NCBI RefSeq assembly: GCF_005887615.1
Contig: NZ_VANS01000001.1
Coordinates: 1-64,000, forward strand
Length of the DNA: 64,000 nt
Source: Sulfitobacter sabulilitoris
GTDB lineage: Bacteria; Pseudomonadota; Alphaproteobacteria; Rhodobacterales; Rhodobacteraceae
Direction of reading: 5' to 3'
Numbering within the stretch: the first letter of the stretch is position 1; each line of letters begins with the position of its first letter. The notes beneath the pieces are model-generated. The model saw only the letters and a program-made list of their open reading frames with translations. It was not told the origin of the DNA and made no database searches. This document shows, in pieces, positions 35,077 through 44,949 of this stretch. A program made the position numbers and the translations under genes.

Positions 35077-36551
35077 GGCCGCAGCGTGAGGCGCTGGTTG
35101 ACGACGACATCGCGCATCGTCGTGTGCCGCCCACCCGGCCAGTCCACCGCGATATCGGCCCTGTCCGCAGTTCCCAGACCGAAATGCAGCGGCCCGGCCT
35201 GGCCCGAGGCATGACCGCCGCCGACCGTGACCTCCTGGACCTGCGCGCGGCCCGCCGCCCGCACCGTCACCAGCGCGCCGATGGCCCGTGTGTTGGGGCC
35301 GTCGGCGCGCAACTCGATCTGCATCCAGGCGCCGGTGCCCGGTGTCGCGTTGCGGTAGATCTCCATCGGGGCGCGGCGGTTCACCACCACCAGGTCCAGC
35401 CGCCCGTCGCCGTCGAAATCCGCCAGGGCCGCACCGCGCGAACGTGCGGTCGTCGCCACGCCCGCCGCGACAGACGCCTCGTGAAACGTGCCGTCCGCGC
35501 GCTGCATCAGCAGGCTGTTGGGGTCCTCCATCGCCAGCCCCGGCATCTGATCGACGTTGCCCTTGGCGATGAACAGATCGGCTCGCGCGTCATTGTCCAG
35601 ATCCCCGAATTCCGCGTGCCAGCCGGTCGAGGGGCGGCCATCGTCGCCGACATGCGGGCGCTGCGCATAGGTGCCGATGGCGTAGGGGGCGGCGGCATAG
35701 GTTCCGTCGCCCTGCGCCAGTTGCAAAAGCTGATCCCCCATCGAGGTCAGCATGACCTCGGCACGCCCGTCGCCGGTGATGTCGCGGCTGGCGATGCCCA
35801 TGCCCCACAGGCTGACGTCGGCCCAGCCGTCGTCCGGCCCCAGAAACCGGCCCAGCGACAGGTCGTACATCTGCTCCGACCCGCCGCGCAGATAGTAGTG
35901 GCGGTCATTCGAGATGCGCAGCCGCGGCGTGCCGCCCGCGTCACGCGCAAACAGCATCGACAGCGCGCAATAGCCGGGGGCAAGCGTCGCGGCGCGGAAC
36001 CGCCCGTCGCGCCAGCGGTAGAGCAGGTTGTCGTCGCAGGTGCCGAAGGGGCCATCGGGATCGGCGCGATCGACGTAGTTGCCGACCGCCAGCACCGGCG
36101 CGCCATCGACCCAGGTGGCGGAAAACGCGGTGGACCATGCGTCGCCGCCGTCCAGCCCCCAGCGCGCGGTCACATCCTGGAACCCGCAGGCGCCGTCGCC
36201 GCGCAACGCCATGTTCGCGCCCACCCGCAGCACCATCAGATCCAGCGCGCCGTCGCCGTCGATGTCCAGCGGATAGGCCCCCGTCACGCCGCTGATCGCG
36301 GGCAGGGGGGCGGCGTCGAAGCGAAACGCGCCGCGGTTGCGGATCAGCCGCGCCGGGCTGTCGCCGCCGGCGGCAAAGAGGTCGGGCAGGCCGTCGTCGT
36401 CGCAATCCAGCACCGCAACCCCGCCGCCGACGAAATGCGTCCAGCCGCCGGTATAGCGATGCTCGGGCAACCCGCCCGAGCGGTCCTCGAACCGCACCTC
36501 GGCCCAGGCACCGGTGGCGCAGAGCGCCGCGGCCAGCGCCAGCGCCCTCAC
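35073..36551 (-). CDS. Exported CRTAC1-like protein with FG-GAP/VCBS repeats and ASPIC/UnbV domain
   Basis: A 492-residue protein starting at GTG 36551 with the signal peptide VRALALAAALCATGAWA. Repeated calcium-binding-like loops follow (VLDCDDDGLPDLF, DIDGDGALDLMV, DITGDGRAEVML, DLDNDARADLF, DFDGDGRLDLVV), forming a beta-propeller of VCBS/FG-GAP type. The C-terminus has an ASPIC/UnbV-type domain (IGALVTVRAAGRAQVQEV, then DIAVDWPGG). The function is unknown; it is probably periplasmic or surface-located. The GTG overlaps the ROK regulator stop (GTGA), so the two are co-translated, an odd pairing. Confidence 0.82.
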   Translation of the reverse strand: MRALALAAALCATGAWAEVRFEDRSGGLPEHRYTGGWTHFVGGGVAVLDCDDDGLPDLFAAGGDSPARLIRNRGAFRFDAAPLPAISGVTGAYPLDIDGDGALDLMVLRVGANMALRGDGACGFQDVTARWGLDGGDAWSTAFSATWVDGAPVLAVGNYVDRADPDGPFGTCDDNLLYRWRDGRFRAATLAPGYCALSMLFARDAGGTPRLRISNDRHYYLRGGSEQMYDLSLGRFLGPDDGWADVSLWGMGIASRDITGDGRAEVMLTSMGDQLLQLAQGDGTYAAAPYAIGTYAQRPHVGDDGRPSTGWHAEFGDLDNDARADLFIAKGNVDQMPGLAMEDPNSLLMQRADGTFHEASVAAGVATTARSRGAALADFDGDGRLDLVVVNRRAPMEIYRNATPGTGAWMQIELRADGPNTRAIGALVTVRAAGRAQVQEVTVGGGHASGQAGPLHFGLGTADRADIAVDWPGGRHTTMRDVVVNQRLTLRP

Positions 36552-37858
36552 GTCTTGCCCGCCGCCATCGCGTCCGCCGTGTCCGACAGGGCCAGCGCGG
36601 CGGCGCCATGCGCCCACATCAGGTCGCCCCATTCATGCGTCTCGACGCGTTGCGCCCGATCCCGGCGGTTGAGCGTTTGCGCCTGCATCTCGGCCAGCAC
36701 CTCTTCGGCGTAGAGGTAGTCGTATTGCATCCGTTCGCCCGCCAGGATGATCAGCGGCGGATCGAAAAGGTTCACCACATTCGCCAGCCCCAGTGCCAGG
36801 AACCGCCCCGCGCGCGAAAAGATGGTGCGCGCCGCCTCGTTGCCCGCCTTGGCCTGCTCGTAGAGCTGCTCCAACATCGCTTCGGGCTTTTGCGTCGCCT
36901 GTCCCGTCGGATCGAGCGCGGTCGAGGCTTCGCGCACCAGCGCGTAATCGGCGACGTATGCCTCGAGGCATCCGCGCTGCCCGCACTGGCAGAGCGCACC
37001 GTCCAACTGCACCTTGGTATGGCCCAGCTCCATTCCCAGACCGCCCGCGCCGCGATAGAGGCGGTGATTGATCACCAGCCCCATGCCGACGCCGTCCTCG
37101 ATCGTGACGACGGCGAAATCGGCCATCTCGCGGCCCTTGCCGAACCACAGTTCGGCCAGCGTCACGAGGTTGGCGTCGTTGTCCACCGCCACCGGCACGC
37201 CAAAGGCGGTCTCGGCCAATGTGCGCAGGGGGCGGTTTTCGTCGGTCAGCAGCGGCGACCAGATCATCCGCCCGCTGGCATGGTCGATGATGCCCGGCAT
37301 GCCCAGCCCGATGCAGGCGATATCGGCGCGGTGCAGCCCGGCTTGATCCAGCAGATCGTCCAGCACCTGCGCGGTTTCCAGCAGGATTTGGTCCAGGCTG
37401 CGCCGACGCATCGCACAGGGGACGCTTGCCTGCGCCAGCGGCCGCCCGGCCGCATCGACCAGAAGTGCCGTATGATGCGTGCGCGACAGCTTGATCCCCA
37501 CCACGAAGCCCGCATCGGGCCGCACCGACAGCGCCACGGGCGGGCGCCCCCGGCTGGAGGGGCGGTTGAGGTCGGGCTGTTCGTGCACCAATCCCAGATC
37601 CAGCAGTTCGCCGACCAGGGCCGTGACCGAACCGGGGCTCACGCGCAACTGTTTGGCGACATCGCTGCGCGAAATCTGTCCCGCGGCGCGCACGCATTCA
37701 AAGACCCGGTGGCGCAGCGCGCTGCCGCCGCCGTCGGTTTCGGGGCGAATCGGCCCGCAGCCCAAAAGCGGCCCATCGGGGCCGGTCAACGCGGGGTCGG
37801 GCAGGGGCGGCGCATCCAGGGTCATTACTTCAGTATCCGAATAAAAGATTTGCGACAT
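36548..37858 (-). CDS. xylR: ROK-family xylose-responsive transcriptional regulator (XylR type)
   Basis: A 436-residue regulator. An N-terminal winged helix-turn-helix lies at about 47-95 (VFECVRAAGQISRSDVAKQL). It is joined to a sugar-kinase-like ROK domain with VVGIKLSRTH, DNDANLVTLAELWFG, GVGMGLVINHRLYRGAGG and the zinc-binding CQCGQRGCLEAY. It is divergent from xylF with 168 bases between, so it most likely represses the xylose operon and responds to xylose. An ATG at 37858 or an internal one 11 codons on (MTLDAPPL) could be used; GAGGG lies 13-17 bases before the first. Its stop overlaps the CRTAC1-like GTG. Confidence 0.86.
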   Translation of the reverse strand: MSQIFYSDTEVMTLDAPPLPDPALTGPDGPLLGCGPIRPETDGGGSALRHRVFECVRAAGQISRSDVAKQLRVSPGSVTALVGELLDLGLVHEQPDLNRPSSRGRPPVALSVRPDAGFVVGIKLSRTHHTALLVDAAGRPLAQASVPCAMRRRSLDQILLETAQVLDDLLDQAGLHRADIACIGLGMPGIIDHASGRMIWSPLLTDENRPLRTLAETAFGVPVAVDNDANLVTLAELWFGKGREMADFAVVTIEDGVGMGLVINHRLYRGAGGLGMELGHTKVQLDGALCQCGQRGCLEAYVADYALVREASTALDPTGQATQKPEAMLEQLYEQAKAGNEAARTIFSRAGRFLALGLANVVNLFDPPLIILAGERMQYDYLYAEEVLAEMQAQTLNRRDRAQRVETHEWGDLMWAHGAAALALSDTADAMAAGKT

Positions 37859-37923
37859 TCATGGCTTAGGCCCTCATATATCGGTATTATCCCGCTTGAG
37901 CCGAAGATTTCAGCGCTGTGTTG

Positions 37924-37963
37924 ATAAATTTATTTTGACAGATGAATTAAAACCGTCAATCCT
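37924..37963 (+). promoter_or_regulatory. xylF promoter with palindromic ROK operator candidate
   Basis: ATAAATTTAT at 37924-37933 is a perfect 10-base palindrome. It is followed directly by a consensus -35 box TTGACA at 37935-37940. With a 17-base spacer the -10 would be AATCCT at 37958-37963 (weak, 3 of 6). The region is far more AT-rich than its surroundings. A ROK dimer bound at the palindrome would touch the -35 box. Confidence 0.55.
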
Positions 37964-38026
37964 TTTGCTCATGCCATCAAGCCAAAATCGGCATCAAGAC
38001 GACATAAAGGTCCGTGGGAGGAACCA

Positions 38027-39058
38027 ATGAAGACAATCATGATCATGGGCGTGGCCCTGTCCGCCGCGCTGAGCACCACAGCGCTTGCCGGAAGCCATTC
38101 GATGACGGTCGGCGTGAGCTGGTCCAACTTTCAGGAAGAGCGCTGGAAAACCGATGAGGCGGCGATCAAGGCGGCGCTCGAGGCCGCGGGCGCGGAATAC
38201 GTGTCGGCCGATGCGCAAAGCTCCTCGGCCAAGCAGCTTTCGGACGTCGAGAGCCTGATCGCGCAGGGTGTCGACGCGCTCATCATCCTTGCTCAGGACG
38301 CGCAGGCGATCGGCCCCGCCATCAACGCCGCCGCCGACGAAGGCATCCCGGTCGTGGGCTATGACCGCCTGATCGAGGACCCGCGCGCCTTCTATCTCAC
38401 CTTCGACAACGTCGAAGTGGGCCGGATGCAGGCCCGTGCCGTGCTCGAGGCGGCACCGACAGGCAACTACGTGATGATCAAGGGCTCGCCCACCGATCCC
38501 AACGCGGATTTCCTGCGTGGCGGCCAGCAGGAGGTGTTGCAGGCGGCGATTGACGCGGGCGACATCACCATCGTCGACGAGGCCTATACCGACGGCTGGC
38601 TGCCCGCCAACGCGCAGCGCAACATGGAACAGATCCTGACCGCGAACGACAACGACGTCGATGCGGTCGTGGCCTCGAACGACGGCACCGCCGGCGGTGC
38701 GGTCGCCGCGCTGGCCGCGCAGGGCATGGACGGGATCCCGGTGTCGGGTCAGGATGGCGACCACGCCGCGCTGAACCGGGTGGCCAAGGGCACGCAGACC
38801 GTCAGCGTCTGGAAGGACGCGCGCGATCTGGGCAAGGCGGCGGCGGAGATCGCCGTGTCGCTGGCCGAGGGCACCGAGATGATGGCCATCGACGGCGCGC
38901 AGGAATGGACATCGCCGGGCGGCACCAAGATGGTCGCGCGCTTCCTGTCGCCGGTGCCGATCACCGCCGACAACCTCAGCACGGTGGTCGACGCGGGCTG
39001 GATCACGCAAGAGGCGCTTTGCCAGGGCGTGACAGGCGGCCCGGCGCCCTGCAACTAA
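38027..39058 (+). CDS. xylF: D-xylose ABC transporter, periplasmic substrate-binding protein
   Basis: A 343-residue class I periplasmic binding protein. A Sec signal peptide ([21 protein letters not shown]) precedes the mature fold: [61 protein letters not shown] and a [18 protein letters not shown] region, all typical of XylF. GGGAGGA lies 6-12 bases before the ATG. It heads the xylFHGBA-glk operon, opposite xylR. A strong hairpin follows within 40 bases of the stop and may raise the level of this gene over the permease genes. Confidence 0.95.
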   Translation: MKTIMIMGVALSAALSTTALAGSHSMTVGVSWSNFQEERWKTDEAAIKAALEAAGAEYVSADAQSSSAKQLSDVESLIAQGVDALIILAQDAQAIGPAINAAADEGIPVVGYDRLIEDPRAFYLTFDNVEVGRMQARAVLEAAPTGNYVMIKGSPTDPNADFLRGGQQEVLQAAIDAGDITIVDEAYTDGWLPANAQRNMEQILTANDNDVDAVVASNDGTAGGAVAALAAQGMDGIPVSGQDGDHAALNRVAKGTQTVSVWKDARDLGKAAAEIAVSLAEGTEMMAIDGAQEWTSPGGTKMVARFLSPVPITADNLSTVVDAGWITQEALCQGVTGGPAPCN

Positions 39059-39067
39059 ACCCATCGT

Positions 39068-39095
39068 CGCGGGGGCCGTTTGTCCGGCCCCCGCG
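39068..39095 (+). repeat. Intra-operon stem-loop between xylF and xylH
   Basis: A perfect 11-bp GC-rich stem is formed by CGCGGGGGCCG at 39068-39078 and CGGCCCCCGCG at 39085-39095 with a 6-base loop, starting 9 bases after the xylF stop. There is no T-run. Such hairpins after binding-protein genes commonly protect the upstream message or cause partial termination. Confidence 0.65.
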
Positions 39096-39175
39096 CAGTC
39101 CGGCCCGTGGCCCCCGCAAGATCGCGGTGCGTGGCACTGGCCCCCATTTTCCTGCCGAGCAAGGATCCGACCGCC

Positions 39176-40477
39176 ATGACGGATGTCTCCTCCTCCTCCT
39201 CCTCCTCCAAGGTCAAGACGCTGCGCGGGTTCAAGGCGCTTGAACTTGATACCCGTCTTCTGGGCATGATCGGCGCCTTCCTGGTGATCTGCATCGCCTT
39301 CAACGTGCTGACCGACGGGCGGTTTCTGACCCCGCGCAACATCTTCAATCTGACGATCCAGACCGTCAGCGTGGCGATCATGGCCACCGGCATGGTGTTC
39401 GTCATCGTGACCCGCCATATCGACCTGGCGGTGGGCGCGCTTCTGGCCACCTGTTCGGCCTTCATGGCGATGCTCCAGGTGCGCTATCTGCCCGATATGT
39501 TCGGGCTGGGCCTTGGCCATCCGCTAACGCCGTGGATCACCATCGCGGCCGGTATCGCCGTCGGCACCGCGATCGGTGCGTTCCAGGGCTGGCTGGTGGG
39601 TTACCTGACCATTCCCGCCTTCATCGTGACGCTGGGCGGCCTGCTCGTCTGGCGCAACGTGGCGTGGTATCAGACCAGCGGCCAGACCATCGGCCCGCTG
39701 GATCCCACCTTCATGAAATTCGGTGGCATCAACGGCACGCTGGGCGCGACCTGGAGTTGGATCTTCGGCGGGCTGGCGGTGCTTTGGGTGGTCTGGTTGC
39801 TCTGGTCGGCGCGCCGCGCCAAGCTGAGCCACGGCTTTCCCGTCAAACCGGTCTGGGCCGAAATCACGATGGGCGGGATCATGGCGGCGGGCATCCTGGG
39901 GTTCATCGCCACGCTCAACGCCTACGACATTCCCAAGGGCCGCCTGCGCCGCGTCTTTGCCGCGCGGGGCGAAGATCTGCCCGATGGGTTCAGCGCCGCC
40001 TATGGCTTGCCGATATCGGTCCTGCTGCTGATCGCGGTTGCGGTCGCGATGACGCTGATTGCCACGCGCACGCGGCTGGGCCGCTACATCTTTGCCACCG
40101 GCGGCAACCCCGACGCGGCAGAGCTTTCGGGCATCAACACCCGGCTGCTGACGGTCAAGGTCTTTGCGCTGATGGGTGCGCTCTGCGCGATTTCGGCGGT
40201 GGTGGCCAGCGCGCGGCTGACCAACCATTCCAACGACATCGGCACGCTGGACGAATTGCGCGTGATCGCCGCCGCGGTGATCGGCGGCACCGCGTTGTCG
40301 GGCGGCATCGGCACGATCTACGGCGCCATCCTCGGGGCCTTGATCATGCAGTCGCTGCAATCCGGGATGGCGATGGTGGGGGTCGATGCGCCCTTGCAGA
40401 ACATCGTCGTGGGCACCGTGCTGGTCGCCGCGGTGCTGATCGACACGATCTACCGCAAACGCACAGGGGGGAAATGA
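39176..40477 (+). CDS. xylH: D-xylose ABC transporter permease
   Basis: A 433-residue CUT2-family permease with about ten transmembrane helices. Recognisable parts are FNLTIQTVSVAIMATGMVFVI, HIDLAVGALLATCSAFMAM, GGLLVWRNVAW and the C-terminal VIAAAVIGGTALSGGIGTIYGAILGALIM motif of the family. ATG 39176 has AAGGA upstream. The N-terminus carries a run of seven serines encoded by seven TCC repeats before the first helix. The gene ends one base before the xylG start. Length and composition match XylH. Confidence 0.95.
   Translation: MTDVSSSSSSSKVKTLRGFKALELDTRLLGMIGAFLVICIAFNVLTDGRFLTPRNIFNLTIQTVSVAIMATGMVFVIVTRHIDLAVGALLATCSAFMAMLQVRYLPDMFGLGLGHPLTPWITIAAGIAVGTAIGAFQGWLVGYLTIPAFIVTLGGLLVWRNVAWYQTSGQTIGPLDPTFMKFGGINGTLGATWSWIFGGLAVLWVVWLLWSARRAKLSHGFPVKPVWAEITMGGIMAAGILGFIATLNAYDIPKGRLRRVFAARGEDLPDGFSAAYGLPISVLLLIAVAVAMTLIATRTRLGRYIFATGGNPDAAELSGINTRLLTVKVFALMGALCAISAVVASARLTNHSNDIGTLDELRVIAAAVIGGTALSGGIGTIYGAILGALIMQSLQSGMAMVGVDAPLQNIVVGTVLVAAVLIDTIYRKRTGGK
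39188..39208 (+). repeat. Seven-copy TCC trinucleotide repeat in xylH
   Basis: Seven tandem TCC codons encode a poly-serine tract at residues 5-11 of XylH, ahead of the first membrane helix. Copy-number changes would keep the frame, so it would alter tail length without switching the gene off. Confidence 0.9.
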
Positions 40478-40478
40478 C

Positions 40479-41252
40479 ATGACAACCCAACCGCAACATG
40501 CCGGCACGACGCCCCTGGTCGAAATGCGCGATATCTGTATCTCCTTCGGCGGGGTGCACGCGGTCGATCACGTGTCCATCGACGTCATGCCGGGCGAGGT
40601 CGTGGGCCTCTTGGGGCATAACGGCGCCGGTAAATCGACGCTGATCAAGATCCTGTCGGGTGCCTACCGCGCCGACAGCGGCGAAATCCTGGTCGAAGGT
40701 CAGCCCGTCCAGATCAACAGCCCCCGCGACGCGCGGCGCTACAACATCGAGACGATCTACCAGACGCTGGCGCTGGCCGATAACCTCGATGCGGCCAGCA
40801 ACCTGTTTCTGGGGCGCGAGCTGACCAATTGGCTGGGCTTTGTCGATGACGACGCGATGGAAGCGGAGACCCGCAAGATCATGGCGCGCCTCAATCCCAA
40901 CTTCAAGAAGATCAAGGAGCCGGTCAGCGCCCTGTCCGGCGGGCAGCGGCAATCGGTGGCGATCGCGCGGGCGGTCTATTTCAACGCCAAGATCCTGATC
41001 ATGGACGAACCCACCGCGGCCCTGGGGGTTCACGAGACGCAGATGGTGGCCGAACTGATCCAGGAGCTGAAGAAACAGGGGTTGGGGATCATTCTGATTT
41101 CGCACGACACCCGCGAGATGCTGGCGCTGTGCGACCGGGTGTCGGTGATGAAGAACGGGCAGCTGGTGGCGACGGAACGGGTCGAGGACGTCACCGAGGA
41201 TGACATCCTGAGCATGATCATCATGGGCAAGAAACCCGAAAAGGCGGCCTGA
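40479..41252 (+). CDS. xylG: D-xylose ABC transporter, ATP-binding protein (single-domain form)
   Basis: A 257-residue ABC ATPase with Walker A GHNGAGKST, signature LSGGQRQSV, Walker B ILIMDEPTAAL and the switch motif ILISHDTREM. The Escherichia coli XylG is a double-length protein with two ATPase halves; here a single half is encoded and must act as a dimer. This short form is usual in alphaproteobacterial CUT2 systems. The frame begins and ends cleanly, so it is not a fragment. It starts 1 base after the xylH stop and ends 5 bases before xylB. Confidence 0.93.
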   Translation: MTTQPQHAGTTPLVEMRDICISFGGVHAVDHVSIDVMPGEVVGLLGHNGAGKSTLIKILSGAYRADSGEILVEGQPVQINSPRDARRYNIETIYQTLALADNLDAASNLFLGRELTNWLGFVDDDAMEAETRKIMARLNPNFKKIKEPVSALSGGQRQSVAIARAVYFNAKILIMDEPTAALGVHETQMVAELIQELKKQGLGIILISHDTREMLALCDRVSVMKNGQLVATERVEDVTEDDILSMIIMGKKPEKAA

Positions 41253-41257
41253 GGGCG

Positions 41258-42697
41258 ATGTACCTCGGGCTTGATCTGGGGACCTCGGGGCTGAAGGCCG
41301 TGGTGATGGACGGCGCGCAGGCCGTGCAGGCCAGCGCCGTCGCGCCGCTGAGCGTGCAGCGCCCGCACCCCGGCTGGTGCGAACAGAACCCCGCCGACTG
41401 GCTGGGCGCGACCGAGGCGGTGATGGCGGAGCTTGGCGCGCAGGTCGATCTGGGTGCGGTGGAGGCAATCGGCCTGAGCGGTCAGATGCATGGCGCGACG
41501 CTCGTCGATGCCGCGGGCGATGTGCTGCGCCCCTGCATGTTGTGGAACGACACCCGCAGCCACGCCGAGGCCGCCGCGATGGACGCCGATCCGATCTGGC
41601 GCGCCATCACCGGCAATATCGTCTTTCCCGGGTTCACCGCGCCCAAGGTGGCGTGGGTGCGGACCCATGCCCCCGAGATCTTTGCCCGCATCGACACCGT
41701 CTTGCTGCCCAAGGATTATCTCCGGCTCTGGCTGACGGGCGCGGCGGTCAGCGACATGTCGGATGCGTCCGGCACGGCCTGGCTCGACGTGGGTGCGCGG
41801 GACTGGTCCGACGATCTGCTGGCGGCGTCGGGGCTGTCGCGGGATCGGATGCCGCTGCTGGTCGAAGGATCGGACCCCGCGGGCAGGCTACGCGACGCGC
41901 TGGCCGACCGCTGGGGCCTGCGGCGCGGTGTGGTCGTCGCGGGTGGCGCGGGCGACAATGCCGCGGCAGGCATCGGCGTGGGGGCCGTGGCCAGCGGGCA
42001 GGGGTTCATATCGCTGGGCACCTCCGGTGTGCTGTTCGCGGCCAGCGACGCCTACCGCCCCGATCCCGCCAGCGCCGTGCACATGTTTTGTCACGCCTTG
42101 CCGGGCATGTGGCACCAGATGGGCGTGATCCTGTCATGCACCGACGCGCTCAACTGGTATGCCGGGCTGGTGGGGGCGGACGCGGCCGGGCTGACCGCTG
42201 GTCTGGGCCCGCTGCAGGCCCCTGGCGCGCCGCTGTTCCTGCCCTACCTTGGGGGCGAGCGGACGCCGCACAACGATGCCGCCGCGCGCGGGGCGTTGTT
42301 GGGGCTGGGCCACGCCACCGACCGGGCGGCGGGTACCCGTGCGGTGCTCGAAGGGGTGTGTTTCGCCTTTCGCGACTGCCTCGATGCGCTGCGCGACACC
42401 GGAACGCGGATCGACAGCCTGATCGCGGTGGGCGGCGGCAGCCGGTCGGACTATTGGCTGGAGGCGCTGGCCACCGCGCTCGATCTGCCCATCGACCTGG
42501 CCGCGGGCGGCGACGTCGGCGGCGCGTTCGGCGCGGCACGCCTTGCGCAGATGGCCAAGACCGGGCAAGGCGCGACGCTCGCCGGCCGTCCCGCAATCGC
42601 TCGCACCATCCCGCCGCGGCGCGATCTGGTCGCGGCATTTCACACCGGCCACGCGCGCTATCGCGCGGCCTATGCTGCCCTGAAGGACACGATATGA
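41258..42697 (+). CDS. xylB: Xylulokinase
   Basis: A 479-residue FGGY-family kinase that phosphorylates D-xylulose to xylulose 5-phosphate for the pentose phosphate pathway. It has [17 protein letters not shown] at the N-terminus, [46 protein letters not shown] and the C-terminal [30 protein letters not shown] motif. GAGGG precedes the ATG, and the stop overlaps xylA by four bases (ATGA). The protein is a little shorter than the Escherichia coli enzyme but complete. Confidence 0.95.
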   Translation: MYLGLDLGTSGLKAVVMDGAQAVQASAVAPLSVQRPHPGWCEQNPADWLGATEAVMAELGAQVDLGAVEAIGLSGQMHGATLVDAAGDVLRPCMLWNDTRSHAEAAAMDADPIWRAITGNIVFPGFTAPKVAWVRTHAPEIFARIDTVLLPKDYLRLWLTGAAVSDMSDASGTAWLDVGARDWSDDLLAASGLSRDRMPLLVEGSDPAGRLRDALADRWGLRRGVVVAGGAGDNAAAGIGVGAVASGQGFISLGTSGVLFAASDAYRPDPASAVHMFCHALPGMWHQMGVILSCTDALNWYAGLVGADAAGLTAGLGPLQAPGAPLFLPYLGGERTPHNDAAARGALLGLGHATDRAAGTRAVLEGVCFAFRDCLDALRDTGTRIDSLIAVGGGSRSDYWLEALATALDLPIDLAAGGDVGGAFGAARLAQMAKTGQGATLAGRPAIARTIPPRRDLVAAFHTGHARYRAAYAALKDTI

Positions 42698-43998
42698 CCG
42701 ACTTTTTCGCCGGGATCGACCCCGTCACCCATGCCCCCGATGCGCCCGCCGACACGCTGGCCTATCGCCACTACAACCCCGATGAGATGATCGCGGGCAA
42801 GCGCATGGCCGACCATCTGCGCTTTGCCGTCGCGTGGTGGCACAGTTTTGCCTGGCCCGGCGGCGACCCCTTTGGCGGCCAGACGTTTCACCGCCCGTGG
42901 TTCGGCGACACGATGGATCACGCCAGGATGAAAGCCGACGTGGCGTTCGAGATGTTCGGCATCCTCGGCCAGCCCTATTATTGCTTTCACGATGCCGACA
43001 TCCGGCCCGAAGGCGATGATTTTGCTGAAAACACCCGAAATCTCAACGAGATGGTGGACTACCTCGAGGGCAAGATGGCGGCGGGCGGTCCGAAGCTGCT
43101 GTGGGGCACGGCCAACCTGTTTTCGCACCGTCGCTACATGGCGGGCGCGGCCACCAATCCCGATCCGGAGGTCTTTGCCTTTGCCGCGGCGACGGTCAAG
43201 ACCTGCATGGATGCCACGCACAGGCTGGGGGGTGAAAACTATGTCCTGTGGGGCGGGCGCGAAGGCTACGAGACGCTGCTCAACACCAACCTGCGCCGCG
43301 AACGGGACCAGGCCGGGCGATTCCTGCGGATGGTGGTCGAGTACAAGCACAAGATCGGCTTCAAGGGCGCCATCCTGATCGAGCCGAAACCCCAGGAGCC
43401 GACCAAGCACCAGTATGACCACGACGTTGCCACGGTCTACGGGTTCCTCAAGGACTTCGGGCTGGAACACGAGGTCCGGGTGAACATCGAGCAGGGTCAC
43501 GCCATCCTGGCCGGGCACAGTTTCGAGCATGAACTGGCGCTGGCCGCCAGCCTGGGCATTTTCGGCTCCATCGACATGAACCGCAACGATTACCAGTCGG
43601 GCTGGGACACCGACCAATTTCCCAACAACGTCCCCGAGGTGGCGCTGGCCTACTACGAGGTGCTCAAGGCAGGCGGGTTCACCACCGGCGGCACCAATTT
43701 CGACGCCAGGCTGCGGCGGCAAAGCCTGGATCCCTTTGACTTGATCGCGGCGCATGTGGGGGCGATGGACATCTGCGCGCGCGGCTTCAAGGCCGCCGCC
43801 GCGATGCTGGAGGACGGCGGGCTGGAGCAGACCCGCGCCGACCGCTATTCCGGCTGGGACGACAGCCGCGCGCGCAAGTGGCTGTCGGAGGCGACACTGG
43901 ACGGGATCGCGGCGGAGGTGGAGCGCGATCACATTAACCCGCAGCCCCGCTCGGGGCGGCAGGAGATGCTTGAAAACCATGTGTCGCGCTTTGTCTGA
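42694..43998 (+). CDS. xylA: Xylose isomerase
   Basis: A 434-residue class II xylose isomerase that converts D-xylose to D-xylulose. Metal and catalytic segments are intact: [12 protein letters not shown]-like ([14 protein letters not shown]), [54 protein letters not shown] and [19 protein letters not shown]. It is translationally coupled to xylB through ATGA. With XylB it commits this locus to the isomerase pathway rather than the oxidative one. Glk follows 9 bases later. Confidence 0.97.
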   Translation: MTDFFAGIDPVTHAPDAPADTLAYRHYNPDEMIAGKRMADHLRFAVAWWHSFAWPGGDPFGGQTFHRPWFGDTMDHARMKADVAFEMFGILGQPYYCFHDADIRPEGDDFAENTRNLNEMVDYLEGKMAAGGPKLLWGTANLFSHRRYMAGAATNPDPEVFAFAAATVKTCMDATHRLGGENYVLWGGREGYETLLNTNLRRERDQAGRFLRMVVEYKHKIGFKGAILIEPKPQEPTKHQYDHDVATVYGFLKDFGLEHEVRVNIEQGHAILAGHSFEHELALAASLGIFGSIDMNRNDYQSGWDTDQFPNNVPEVALAYYEVLKAGGFTTGGTNFDARLRRQSLDPFDLIAAHVGAMDICARGFKAAAAMLEDGGLEQTRADRYSGWDDSRARKWLSEATLDGIAAEVERDHINPQPRSGRQEMLENHVSRFV

Positions 43999-44007
43999 GG
44001 GGCGGAT

Positions 44008-44949
44008 ATGACCCTTGTTCTGGCGGATGTGGGCGGCACGAACCTGCGGTTTGCGGTGGCCGAGGCGGGCAGCATCGACCCCGCCCGCACGCTTCGGTTC
44101 GAGAACGATGCCCATGCCGGTTTCGACGCGGCGCTGGCGGCCTATCTGGCGCAGGCCGGCGTCGGGAAGGTCAGCGGCTTTGCCATCGCGGTGGCGGGGC
44201 CCGTTGCCGGCACCCGTGCGACACTGACCAACCGCGATTGGACGATCGATGCACAGCGACTGCAGCGGACCTATCCCGGCGCGACGGTCCGGCTCTTGAA
44301 CGATCTCAGTGCCTTGGGATACGCGCTTGACCTGTTGCGCCCCGCAGATGTCACGCCGGTCTGGCCCGGCACGCGCGCGCGGCCCGATGACGCGCAGCGG
44401 CTGGTCGTCGGGGTCGGGACCGGCTTTAACCTCAGCCCGGTGCTGCGCATGGGCGGTCGGTCGGCCTGCCTGCGGGTGGAATACGGTCTATCGAGCCTGC
44501 CCGAGCGGGCGGCGGCGCATTTGCGGGCCTATCTGGGCGATGCGGCCGCGGCGGGCTTTGGCAAGGTCGAACACGCGATGTCGGGTCCGGGGCTTGCGCG
44601 CATGCATGCCTTGGCCACCGGGCAGAAGGGCCTTGAGGGGGCCGACATCGACCGTGCCGCCGGCGCAGGCGACGCCGCCGCGCGCAGGACGTTGGATGTC
44701 TTTGCCACGATGCTGGGCGATGTGATCGTGGACCTGCGGTTGCAGTACATGCCGCTGGGCGGTGTCTATCTGGCGGGATCGGTCGCGCGCGGGCTGGTGC
44801 ACGGCGTATCGCGGACCCGGTTTTGCGACCAGATGCAGGCGGACCCCGGCGTTGCGCCCGATCTGCGGCATGTCCCGGTGTCGCTCATCACCCGCGACGA
44901 TGCCGCGCTTCTGGGCTGCCTCAATTCCGCTCTGTCGGCAGGGCGCTGA
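44008..44949 (+). CDS. glk: Glucokinase
   Basis: A 313-residue hexokinase-fold enzyme of the bacterial Glk type. It has the phosphate-1 motif LADVGGTNLRFAVAE, IAVAGPVAG, LTNRDWTID, the catalytic region LLNDLSALGYAL, GVGTGFN and the EYGLSSLPER segment equivalent to the substrate-binding motif. It phosphorylates glucose to glucose 6-phosphate. As the last gene of the xylose operon it suggests that glucose enters through the same transporter, or that plant-cell-wall sugar mixtures are used. GAGGGGCG precedes the ATG. Confidence 0.9.
   Translation: MTLVLADVGGTNLRFAVAEAGSIDPARTLRFENDAHAGFDAALAAYLAQAGVGKVSGFAIAVAGPVAGTRATLTNRDWTIDAQRLQRTYPGATVRLLNDLSALGYALDLLRPADVTPVWPGTRARPDDAQRLVVGVGTGFNLSPVLRMGGRSACLRVEYGLSSLPERAAAHLRAYLGDAAAAGFGKVEHAMSGPGLARMHALATGQKGLEGADIDRAAGAGDAAARRTLDVFATMLGDVIVDLRLQYMPLGGVYLAGSVARGLVHGVSRTRFCDQMQADPGVAPDLRHVPVSLITRDDAALLGCLNSALSAGR

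Noticed and set aside
40479-41252. xylG as a truncated gene (half the length of the Escherichia coli protein)
   Set aside because: Start, stop and all ATPase motifs are intact, and the single-domain form is usual in alphaproteobacterial CUT2 sugar transporters.
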